DNA of 64,000 bases, from contig CAWGOT010000003.1 in the NCBI GenBank assembly GCA_963824275.1, positions 1,984,001 through 2,048,000 on the forward strand, written 5' to 3'. Below are positions 8,585 through 17,300 of this stretch, one piece after another. A program made the position numbers and the translations under genes. A model generated the notes under the pieces. It did not search any database. It was given only the letters and a program-made list of their open reading frames with translations, and was not told where the DNA came from. Source of the stretch: JANXQG01 sp963824275. GTDB lineage: Bacteria > Planctomycetota > Planctomycetia > Pirellulales > Thermoguttaceae. Each line of letters begins with the position of its first letter. The stretch's first letter is position 1.

Positions 8585-9280
8585 ATGGCTTCAACCATCC
8601 CAGGGCTGTTCATCACCGGCACCGACACGGGCGTCGGCAAGACCTACGTCGCCGCGCTCATCGCCCGATCGCTCGTGGCGTCCGGCCATCGCGTGGGCGT
8701 TTACAAACCGGCGGCCAGCGGCTGTGCTTGCGACGCCCAGGGCTGCCTTGTGTCCGACGATGCGGTGGCCCTGTGGGAAGCGGCTGGCCGGCCAGGCGAC
8801 CTCCAGCACGTCTGTCCTCAGCGTTTTGCCGCCCCCTTGGCCCCGCATCTGGCCGCTCGGGCCGAAGGCCGAGCGATCGACGCCGGCTTGCTCCGCGCAG
8901 GGCTGGACTACTGGCGATCGCGATCGGAAATCGTGCTTGTGGAAGGGGCGGGCGGCTTGATGTCCCCGCTGGGCGACCGCGAGTACGTGGCCGACCTGGC
9001 CCGCGATTTCAGTTTCCCGCTGATCGTCGTATCGCGGAACATTCTCGGCACGATCAACGCCACGCTGCAGACGCTGATCACGGCGTCCGTCTATCGCGGC
9101 GGCCTGAAGGTTGCCGGCGTCGTGCTCAACCATCCCGTGCCGCCGTCGGCCGACGATATCAGTCTGGCCGGCAACCGCGCCGAGCTTTCCGCCCGCTGTT
9201 CCGCGCCGCTGTTGGCGGTCGTGGAGTTCGGAGCCGCGGGGTTCGGCGGCCAGATCGACTGGTGGAAGCTGGCCAGGTGA
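8585..9280 (+). CDS. bioD: Dethiobiotin synthetase
   Basis: A 231-residue protein of family length. BioD carboxylates and cyclises 7,8-diaminopelargonate with ATP to dethiobiotin, the next-to-last step of biotin synthesis. The P-loop GTDTGVGKT is at residues 12-20, the substrate-contact Lys is in YKPAASG (about residue 41), and the VEGAGGLMSPL block is near residue 122. The SRNILGTINATL segment is also typical. It begins 3 bases after the AroE-like stop and is probably translationally coupled to it. No other biotin genes lie nearby. Confidence 0.93.
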   Translation: MASTIPGLFITGTDTGVGKTYVAALIARSLVASGHRVGVYKPAASGCACDAQGCLVSDDAVALWEAAGRPGDLQHVCPQRFAAPLAPHLAARAEGRAIDAGLLRAGLDYWRSRSEIVLVEGAGGLMSPLGDREYVADLARDFSFPLIVVSRNILGTINATLQTLITASVYRGGLKVAGVVLNHPVPPSADDISLAGNRAELSARCSAPLLAVVEFGAAGFGGQIDWWKLAR

Positions 9281-9362
9281 CGGAGGTGGATTGCTCATGT
9301 GGTCTTCGCAAGTCGAATATGCGTCGGCGGGTCGCGTGATGAAAGTCCGCATCGAGCGGCGC

Positions 9363-10667
9363 TCAGAAGGAGATTTCCAAGCCGGTATGCACCGCTTGCA
9401 GCACCGCCGTGCCGTCGGTCTGCACGTGGTACCAGTTGTTGTTCAGGCCGTTGATCTGCTCCGGACCCAAGGCCAGATTGGTGAGGAACACCACGTCATA
9501 GCCCAAGAACAGCGAAACTTCGTCCGTGAGGTGGAACCCGGCATCGATGCCCACGCCGCCCATGAAGGACAGATGGTGGCAACTGGCCGAGAAGGTGCGG
9601 GCATAGGCCGAGAGGTCGTTGTTCGTCGTGCTGTAGGTCTCGGTGATCGCGCCCTGGGCGAAATTGTCGAAGATCCCGCCCTTCAGCGTGGCGTTGAAAT
9701 CCAGGCGGCCCCACTCCAGCAGATCGCCGTCCAGGATTACTTGGGCGCCGTTGAGCTCGTTGCGGGTCTTGGCCGCATGGGTGAAGAACAACTGGCTGGG
9801 AGTCAGCGAACCGGTCGGGTCGCTGAAGCCGGCCCCGCCGCCGGAATACAGAGTCAGGTTGCCGCCGGTGGGAGCCGTGAGGACGGAGTTGGGCAGGCCG
9901 ACCGTGGTGCCGCTGACGTTCGTGGCGCGGAACGTGCCCGTCAGCCCGGCCCAGGAATCGTTGTTGAGGTTGGCATTCACATAGCCGCCTCCCAATTGGA
10001 AGCGATGTCCCAGCAGCGGGAAAATGCACTCGTCGGCCCGGACGTTGGCCTCGGTCATGAAGAACTCGGTATGGGAATAGGCCATGAGGGCCGGCTTGGC
10101 ATCGGTGAGGAACGCGGCGCTGGGGCCCAGGCCCGACTGGTCGCTGGCCGTATTCGCCGGGGCGGTGAGGTTGGCGGCGGTGGCGATCGGCGCGAAATAG
10201 GTGCTGGCGTTGATGGAGTTTTCGCCCGCCCAGTTGCCCGCCAAGGCGCCGGGGTTGAAGGCCACGCCGTTGACGTTCTCGTTCAGCGACGAGGTCCAGT
10301 CGCCGAAGTGGGAGTAGACGCCCTCGACGTACCAGTTGCCGAGGCGAACTCCGCCCTGCAGGCGATAGCCGTTATCGCCGGTCGGGTTGGGCAAATTGTT
10401 GAAGCCCGTGGCATCGGGCCCGTCGATGAAGCTCCGCGTGTCGCTCCACATCCCGGCGTGCGAGGTCCAGAGCCAATCGGCCCGGAAGAAGGCATTGGGC
10501 GGGCAGCGGAATGGAGCAAAGGCCGCCTCGGCGGGCAGGGATTCGCTGGGAATCTGCTCCATCGAAGCGCCGTCCTGGGCACGGAGCAAGGCGGCGCCCA
10601 GCAGGAGTGCCAAGCAAGGCACGACGAAGCATCGCGAACCACCGCCCATCCTCGACTCCCTTCGCAA
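9363..10667 (-). CDS. BBP7-type outer-membrane beta-barrel protein
   Basis: A 434-residue protein with a signal peptide (hydrophobic stretch CFVVPCLALLLGAALLRA, cut near residue 30), alternating-pattern strands throughout (RLQGGVRLGNWYVEGVYSHFGDW, GHRFQLGGGYVNANLNN) and a C-terminal aromatic signal ending in GLEISF. The segment FLGYDVVFLTNLALGPEQ is typical of planctomycete BBP7 barrels. It should sit in the outer membrane; its cargo or role is unknown. An in-frame second Met at residue 7 is a possible alternative start. It lies downstream of guaC on the same strand, about 200 bases apart, and is convergent with bioD. Confidence 0.75.
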   Translation of the reverse strand: MRRESRMGGGSRCFVVPCLALLLGAALLRAQDGASMEQIPSESLPAEAAFAPFRCPPNAFFRADWLWTSHAGMWSDTRSFIDGPDATGFNNLPNPTGDNGYRLQGGVRLGNWYVEGVYSHFGDWTSSLNENVNGVAFNPGALAGNWAGENSINASTYFAPIATAANLTAPANTASDQSGLGPSAAFLTDAKPALMAYSHTEFFMTEANVRADECIFPLLGHRFQLGGGYVNANLNNDSWAGLTGTFRATNVSGTTVGLPNSVLTAPTGGNLTLYSGGGAGFSDPTGSLTPSQLFFTHAAKTRNELNGAQVILDGDLLEWGRLDFNATLKGGIFDNFAQGAITETYSTTNNDLSAYARTFSASCHHLSFMGGVGIDAGFHLTDEVSLFLGYDVVFLTNLALGPEQINGLNNNWYHVQTDGTAVLQAVHTGLEISF

Positions 10668-10867
10668 ACTGGCGAAATTTGAGCCCTCCAGTGGCTCTGC
10701 GGGTAGAATCGTCTGGGCGGAAATTGCAGTTCACACATTTTCCGGGAGTGCCGGATGTGCCGTGCGGGCCTGAAATAGCTTGTAGGCACGTTATTCGTCG
10801 CAGGGCGGCGTTGACGGAAAAAGCGGTTGTAACGACTGGCAAAGATTTGCGGAAAGGGAAGCCGTTC

Positions 10868-11921
10868 TCATTCAAAGACCGTGTTGTGGGTCGTCGTGCA
10901 GCGGACGAACGTGCAGCACTTGAAAAGATCCTTCAGCCGCTCGGCGCCGACGTAGGCGCAGGCCGATCGCAGCCCGCCGGTCACCTCCCGCAAGCACGTC
11001 TTTCACCGGGCCCTTGTAGGGCACCTCCACGCACTTTCCCTCGGCGGCAGCAGTAGTCCTTCATCCCCTCATGGTGCTTTTCCTGGGCTTCGCGACTGGA
11101 CATGCCGTAGAACTCTCAGCGACCTTTTCTCGCCGTTCGTCGATCGTCCACTCCCCCTCGCACTCGTCGCGTTCCGGCCAGCATCCCGCCCAGCATCACG
11201 AAGTCGGCCCCGGCCCCGAAGGCCTTGGCAATGTCGCCCGGCGTGCGGCAGCCGCCGTCGGCACAGATGTGCCCCTTGTTGCCGTGCGCCGCGTCGGCGC
11301 ATTCGATGATGGCCGAAAGCTGCGGATAGCCCACGCCCGTCATCTTCCGCGTCGTGCAGACGCTGCCCGGGCCGATCCCCACCTTCACGATGTCGGCCCG
11401 GCCCTCGATCAGAAGTTCCTGCACCATTTCCGGCGTGGCCACGTTTCCGGCCATGATCGGTCGCCTGGGGGCACAACTCGCGGACGTGTTTCACGCGATC
11501 CACGAAGAACTTGGTGTAGCCGTTGGCGGCATCGATGCAGATCAGGCCGGCCCTGCTCCGGCGACCCGCTGCGACGAACGCCTTGAGCTTCTCGAAGTCG
11601 TCGTCGCGGATGCCCAGCGTGTAGAAGGTGGAGCGTGCGGGCAGGGCTTTCCGTGAAGAAGCGACCAATTCCTCCAGGGGATAGTACTTGTGCAGGCAGG
11701 TGAGCATGTTCAGGTCGTGCAGGGCCGCCGCCATCCGCATCGTGCCGGTGGTGTCGAGATTGGCGGCAATGATCGGGATGCCGGTCCAGGCCTCTGCGGC
11801 GTGCGGCGCGGAAGCGATACTCTCGCTCAGCTCGACGCTCGCCCGGCTGGGCGCGACGGATCGCTTGGGTCGGATCAGACACGTCGTCGAAATCGAGCTT
11901 CAGTTCGGATTCAACTCTCAT
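10868..11921 (-). CDS. guaC: GMP reductase, about six single-base frame breaks
   Basis: GuaC converts GMP to IMP with NADPH. Reading the - strand piecewise gives a complete E. coli-like GuaC: start MRVESELKLDFDDV at 11921, then MRMAAALHDLNMLTCLHKYY, then GLICIDAANGYTKFF. The catalytic loop is GIGPGSVCTTRKMTGVGYPQ, followed by GGCRTPGDIAKAFGAGADFVMLGGMLAG, GMSSREAQEKHHEG, and the end FVRCTTTHNTVFE with TGA at 10868-10870. Frame breaks lie near 11879, 11460, 11177, 11113, about 11045 and about 11000, each apparently one extra base. Conserved residues are intact throughout, including the active Cys in PGSVCTT. This could be a pseudogene, but indels without substitutions point to poor local consensus. 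Confidence 0.82.
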
Positions 11922-11924
11922 CGT

Positions 11925-12278
11925 TCACAACTCCCAGTCCTGCAAAGTTCTGTCTGTTGTTTTATTCCCGGTTCTGCCGCATTCACTCCGATTGCCTTTC
12001 CGACCGTCGGCCAGAACCGAGTGGTCCGTGAGGACGTTATAAGCGAAGTCAAACCCAGCTTCCCGCAAGGCCTCTTCCACCTGCAGCTTGTTCGGCGGTT
12101 CGTCCTGCAAATAGACGAGGCCCCAAAAGACGATCTCGCCACCATTCACATGGACTCCGGTTGCCACTTGCTTGACGAGGAGCTTCGGGTTCAAGCGGGC
12201 CATCAAGTGCTGGAACGCCAAGAACTCATGTTCGTCCCGCACGGACAACGCTTTCGGCAGTTCCATTGTGGCGTGCAT
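11925..12278 (-). CDS. Small protein of unknown function
   Basis: I do not recognise this 117-residue protein. ATG 12278 is chosen because GAGG lies about 10 bases upstream and the longer open frame would overlap the neighbouring SDR gene. The sequence has an alpha/beta look (KLLVKQVATGVHVNGGEIVFWGLVYLQDEPPN, then a Lys/Glu helix) and a charged tail that may be out of frame given the indels nearby. Its stop lies 3 bases before the guaC start, and it follows the SDR gene by 16 bases, so the three likely form an operon. Confidence 0.5.
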   Translation of the reverse strand: MHATMELPKALSVRDEHEFLAFQHLMARLNPKLLVKQVATGVHVNGGEIVFWGLVYLQDEPPNKLQVEEALREAGFDFAYNVLTDHSVLADGRKGNRSECGRTGNKTTDRTLQDWEL

Positions 12279-12294
12279 CGTGGCAAACCTCGCT

Positions 12295-13236
12295 TCAATT
12301 CGACTTGTACGCTGATACTCGATCTTTCCGCCTTGCCAACTCGCTGGTGTAGGATCGTCCCAAGGCGTCGGCATGCTCCCTCACCCAGTCGGTCAGGACC
12401 GTGTTTCCAGTTGGCGGTGCATCGACGTGCAGGAGATCCGCCATCAGGCCCTCGATCTCTTCCCGCGTGATCACAACGTCGCCGACGAGCGACCCCAGGA
12501 GCCATCCCGCCGCATAGCCGAACCACGGGGCAACAGAAATAATTGGACGCTCCTTTCCGATCAATTCCCCTGTCTTTTTCACGAGTTCCCGGTACGTGAA
12601 CGACTCAGGCCCAACGGCATCGATGACGATATTCTCGCGCTTCTTGCCTTGTTCCACGGCCAGAGCCGCCAGATCATCGACATAAATCGGCTGCAAGCGG
12701 TACTGCCCATCGCCAAATACGCCGAACACCGGCAGTCGTCTTAAGGCCCAGGCGATGTTGTTGATGAGGATGTCCTCTTTCCCGAAAAGGACCGCGGGAC
12801 GAAGGACGGCGTAGGAAACTCCGGAGGCAATCAGGGCTTTCTCCAGAACCGCCTTGCCTCGGAAATACTCCAGGGGCGAGTCTTCGGACGGGTTCGTGAT
12901 GCTGACGTGGACGATCCGCTCGACGCCGGCCTTCCTGGCTGCTTCGAAAAGGGCGAGCGTATTGCGGACGGCATCCGCGTGCTTGAAGAGGCGATGATTG
13001 AACCGCACCCAATACGTGTTGTAGAGGACCGACACGCCTCGTACCTGCTCGGTCAGCAGGTCCGGCCGGTCGAAATGGAAGGGAAAGGCTCGGATGCGGT
13101 CGCCAAACGGATTGTGCCGGGACAAGGAATTGGTCAACGTGATGACCGTCTTCCCCTCGTCCAGCAGCCGCTGGGCAATGTACTTTCCCGAATACCCATA
13201 AGCTCCGGTCACGGCGTGAATTATTTTGTCGGACAC
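12295..13236 (-). CDS. NAD(P)-binding atypical SDR (NmrA/NDUFA9-like)
   Basis: A 313-residue Rossmann protein. The nucleotide motif T-G-A-Y-G-Y-S-G is at residues 10-17, followed by HVSITNPSEDSPLEYFRGKAVLE (near 115-135), where the Y-x-x-x-K of classical SDRs is replaced by Y-F-R-G-K. PAVLFGKEDILINNIAWALRRLP resembles the complex-I NDUFA9-like atypical SDRs and NmrA-type sensors. It may be a quinone- or sugar-linked reductase or a redox sensor; the substrate is unknown. It is the first gene of the - strand operon leading to guaC, and it is divergent from the sigma factor. Confidence 0.82.
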   Translation of the reverse strand: MSDKIIHAVTGAYGYSGKYIAQRLLDEGKTVITLTNSLSRHNPFGDRIRAFPFHFDRPDLLTEQVRGVSVLYNTYWVRFNHRLFKHADAVRNTLALFEAARKAGVERIVHVSITNPSEDSPLEYFRGKAVLEKALIASGVSYAVLRPAVLFGKEDILINNIAWALRRLPVFGVFGDGQYRLQPIYVDDLAALAVEQGKKRENIVIDAVGPESFTYRELVKKTGELIGKERPIISVAPWFGYAAGWLLGSLVGDVVITREEIEGLMADLLHVDAPPTGNTVLTDWVREHADALGRSYTSELARRKDRVSAYKSN

Positions 13237-13312
13237 TGGTGCATCCTCTCATTACACGTCATTCTAACTCTCGCGGATGGGGCCTGCAACGAATCCCGGA
13301 ACGGGGGGTCAT

Positions 13313-13351
13313 GTCCCATGAGTCCTATAGGTCCCATAAGTCCCATGGGAC
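13313..13351. repeat. 9-bp tandem repeat (GTCCCATGA type), four units
   Basis: Four 9-bp units, GTCCCATGA, GTCCTATAG, GTCCCATAA and GTCCCATGG, are followed by GAC in the spacer upstream of the sigma-factor gene. The first and last units also pair (GTCCCATG with CATGGGAC). Confidence 0.85.
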
Positions 13352-13417
13352 GTAACTTCTTGACTGGCAAGGAGAAAGCGACTATTTTCAGGAATTCGGG
13401 TAATTTCTCGGCCGCTG

Positions 13418-14026
13418 GTGCGTCTAACCTATCAGATTCCGTGGCAAGCCACCGACCCAACGACAAAAGTCGGTGGGCACGAGGCGGCCGCGGACCGGAG
13501 AGACTGGCGCCTTCCCCTACTGAAAGCCCTCGAGTGTTCGACTGGGACCGCTTCGTGGCCGATCACGGCCCGTCCGACCCTGCGGCTGGCATGCCGGATT
13601 CTGGGCCATGGCCCGGACGCCGAGGATGTCGTCCAAGAGGCTTTCTTGCAGGTCTACCTTATCGGCCAGAGCGAGAAAGTGACCAGTTGGGGCGGCCTGC
13701 TGCATCGCGCGGTCCTGCACCGCTCGCTGGACCGGCTGCGGCGGCGGACGGGCGAGTACCGTCGCTGGCCGAGGAACCGCTCAGCCGCGAAGACGATCCC
13801 CAAGAGGCCGCCGCGGCCCATGAATTGGCCGACCGACTGCGTCAGGCCGTCGAGCCGCTTGCCGCAACAGCAGGCGGCCGCTTTCTGCATGCGTTACTTT
13901 GACGACCAGCCCTACGAGCAGATCGCCGAGAACCTCGGCGTGGCCGTGGGGGCCGTGGCCTCCGCCCTGCACAAGGCGCGGGGAAAACTGAAATCGATGC
14001 TCGCCGTAAGCGTGAAAGAGGACTGA
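13418..14026 (+). CDS. ECF-type RNA polymerase sigma factor, frame-disrupted
   Basis: Region 2 is visible as LRLACRILGHGPDAEDVVQEAFLQVY followed by WGGLLHRAVLHRSLDRLRRR. Region 4 is RYFDDQPYEQIAENLGVAVGAVASALHKARGKLKSML, with the expected helix-turn-helix. The linker reads sensibly only in another frame (DGRVPSLAEEPLSREDDPQEAAAAHELADRLRQAVEPL), so breaks lie near 13745 and 13860. A further break near 13575 joins FDWDRFVADHGPS to region 2. The start is uncertain; GTG 13418 gives the longest open frame. The TGA at 14024-14026 is followed 2 bases later by the next ATG, suggesting coupling to a regulator. Confidence 0.78.
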   Translation: MRLTYQIPWQATDPTTKVGGHEAAADRRDWRLPLLKALECSTGTASWPITARPTLRLACRILGHGPDAEDVVQEAFLQVYLIGQSEKVTSWGGLLHRAVLHRSLDRLRRRTGEYRRWPRNRSAAKTIPKRPPRPMNWPTDCVRPSSRLPQQQAAAFCMRYFDDQPYEQIAENLGVAVGAVASALHKARGKLKSMLAVSVKED

Positions 14027-14028
14027 CC

Positions 14029-14305
14029 ATGGACAATGAACCCCGCGGACGCCGACGACCTGCCGGACGAGGCGGAACTGTCCGGTCCCCTGCGCGACGC
14101 CATCGAGCAGGTCCGCCGCCAAGAGCCCGCCGAGGCCATGCTGGCCCGCGTGCTGGAGCGGGCGCGGCAGATCGCCGCCTCACCGCAGAACTGCCGACGC
14201 TTCGCCTTCGCCCTCCGACAACAACCATTCCTTCCCCGAGGAGAAATCGCATGTTTACCTTCGCAATTCGCGGGCTTGCCGCAGCCACCGCCGCAGCGGC
14301 CTTGA
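14029..14305 (+). CDS. Short acidic N-terminal segment: either a small gene or the cytoplasmic start of the VIT giant
   Basis: After ATG 14029 one extra C (near 14041) must be removed to read MDNEPADADDLPDEAELSG, then helices rich in Glu and Arg (LRDAIEQVRRQEPAEAMLARVLERARQI). This looks like a short cytoplasmic domain. It is either a separate 80-90-residue protein ending at 14305 or the N-terminal tail of the next gene, whose membrane helix begins at 14251. Position directly after a sigma factor would fit an anti-sigma role, but no known anti-sigma motif is visible. Confidence 0.45.
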
Positions 14306-17300
14306 TCGGCGCTTGGCTCTACAATCAGGTCTCGTCCACGGCGGCTGCCGATCTGGGCGCGGTGCTGACCCGAACGTCGGCCGCCAAGAGCCTGGAACTG
14401 CAAGATCACGCGGGACGGCAAGACGGGCGAGGTCTGGGTCCACGGCCGGAAACTCCGCCGCAACCTGCCCGACGGCACGTACCAGATCGCCCGCGACGGC
14501 AAAGCGTGGCTCGTCGACGAGAAGGCGAATCGGGCCAGCACGCAACCAGCGTCTCTCTTCCCCGGCGAGGCCGGCGGCTGGACCTGCTGGCCTTGCTCGA
14601 TGTTCCTGCGGATCAAGCTTGGCGGCAAGCAGAAGGAACTGCTGGCGAGCCGGCCGGCGGAGCAGGCGACCCGCGATGGCCGCGCCTTGGAAATCTACCG
14701 CTGGGACAACCACCGGGCCGGACGGCACGCTGCGGATCGAGGCCGTGGTGGATGCCAAGACCCAGTTGCTCCAGTCGATCGAAAGCCTGCGGGTCCGCGG
14801 CGAGCGGACCGAGCCGATCTGCAAACTGGCGGTCATCGCCCGCGACAAACCGGTCGACGAAGACCTGTTCGTCGTCGGCGATACGCTGACCGAAGACGGC
14901 CGCATCGGCAAGGTGACCGACGCCCAAGGGCTGGTCGCCATCCGGCCGGTGATGCACGACCGCTTCAGCCCTGTGACCGAGCGGATGCCGCTCCGCCCCG
15001 GCGACCTGGTGCAGACCGATCCCCGCGGGGCCAACGCCGTCTCGGTCCGCCTGGTTCCCCAGACCGAACTGGTGATCGGGCCGGGCAGCACCGTCGAACT
15101 GGCTCTCGCCCAAGCAACTTCGCATCGCCGAGGGCGAAATCAAGATCAAGGCCGACGCCAAGTCGCCGGTCGAAGCTCGTCGGGCCGGACGGGAAGAAGA
15201 TCGCGGTCGCCGGCACGCAAGTCCTATCGGGCCGACCGCAAGACGTTGGTCAAGCTGGACAAGCCGCCCCGCTGGCTCCTCAGTTATGAGGGCAAGGTCG
15301 GCCGGCGACTCGATCGGCTCGCTGCTGGCGAAGATCGACGGCCGCAACGTGCCGCTGACGGTCGGCTATCACAAGGTCACGGTCGATATCCGCGACCAGA
15401 TCGCCCGGACCACGATCGAAGAATCGTTCGTCAACCACACCAACGCGCAGTTGGAGGGCACGTTCTTCTTCCCCCTGCCGCAAGACGCCTCGATCGCCGG
15501 CTTCGGCATGTGGATCGGCGACAAACTGGTCGAGGCCGACGTGGTGGAGAAGGAGCGGGCGCGGGAGATCTACGAGACGATCCTCCGCGAGCGGCGCGAT
15601 CCGGGCCTGCTGGAATGGGCGGGCGGCAACATCTTCAAGGCCCGCGTCTTCCCCATCCCCGCCAATGCCGAAAAGCGGATCACGATCACCTACACGCAGG
15701 TGCTGCCGCTGCGCGGCAACAGCTACCGCTATCAGTACGCCCTGCAAAGCGACCTGCTCAAGCAGCATCCCCTGCGGCAGCTTGAGATCGACGTGAAGAT
15801 CGATTCGGAGCAGCCGCTGAAGGCGGTCAGCTCGCCGACGCACCCCACGCGCAACGCCCTGACCGCGCATTCGGCCCACGTCGAGTTCAGCGCCAAGGAA
15901 TACACGCCCACGCAGGACTTCGAGACCGTGGTCGAGCTCGCAGGACCAGCAGCCGGAGGTCGTCTTGATCCCGCACCGCCGCGGCGACGACGGCTACTTC
16001 ATGCTCCAAATCTCCCCTCCGCCGCCGGGCGAGAGGCCGGGCGCCGTCTCCCCTCTCCCACCGGGACAGGGGCAGGCCAACGGCTCCCCTCTCCCTTCGG
16101 GAGAGGGGCAGGGGGTGAGGGCGGAGGGCCAGTTGCAGCGGGAGCTGTTGCCCAACGGCGAGCCGATCGAATTGGTTCTGCTGGCCGACACGTCGGCCTC
16201 GATGGACGCCCCCAGCCGCCAGCGGCAGGCCGAGTTGATTGCCGCCTTGCTGACCGCGCTGACGCCCAAGGACAAGTTCAACCTCGGCACTTGCGACGTC
16301 GATTGCCAGTGGGTCTTTGCCAAGTCGGCGGCGGCCGACGCAAATAACGTCGAAACGGCCCGGCAGAAGCTGGCCGCGCGGCAGTCGCTCGGCTGGACCG
16401 ATCTCGACAAGGCCATCCAGAGCGCCTTGGCCCAATGCGGCCCGAAGACGCAGGTCGTTTATATCGGCGACGGCATCGTCACGACCGGCGACGCCGACCC
16501 GGTTGGCTTTGTCAAACGGCTGCGGCGGTTGGCGGAGGAACGTACTCATCACGCTCCGCGTGATGCTGAAGACAGTACTCATCACGCTCCGCGTGATGCC
16601 GGTGGCGCCGAAAGCCCTCACGCGGAGCGTGAGGAGTACGGCACGTTCCATTCCGTGGCCGTCAGCAGCAGCTTCGAGCCGAGCGTCATGAAGGCCATCG
16701 CGGCCATCGGCGGCGGTTCGTTCCGGCAGGTGAGCGGATCGCGCGGCCCGGCCGCCGTGGCGATGGACCTGCTGGGCGAGATTGCGCAGCCGGTATTGCG
16801 CGACATGCGGGTCGAGTTCCGCGGCCTCCGCACGGCGCGGGTTTATCCCGATCCGCTGCCGAACCTGCCGCTGGGAACCCAGCAGATCATCCTAGGGCGT
16901 TATGATCCACAAGGCCAGAACCAGGCGGGCGAGGTCATCGTCACCGGCACCCTGGACGGCAAACCGGTGAAGTATTCGGCCAAAGTTGCTCTCCCCTCGC
17001 CTTCCGGGAGAGTGGCATTGAAGCCCAAAGCGCCAGCGAGGAATGCGCGCGAGCAAGTGGCGAAAGACGGTTCCTCGCTAGCGCGTCGGGCTTCAATGCC
17101 GCAAGATCTCCCCTCGCCCGCTGGGAGAGGGGCCGGGGGTGAGGGCGAGGCCGACAGCAACTCCTTCATCCCGCGGCTCTGGGCCCGCATGCACCTCGAT
17201 GTGTTGCTGGAGCAAGGCGGCTCGCAGGCCGTCAAAGACGAGATCATCGCCCTGTCCGAAGAGTATCACATCATCACGCCCTATACGTCGCTCCTGGTCC

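Noticed and set aside
10868..11921. guaC as a true pseudogene
   Set aside because: All catalytic motifs are intact and only one-base insertions disturb it; the same error type hits other conserved genes here. Not excluded without better reads.
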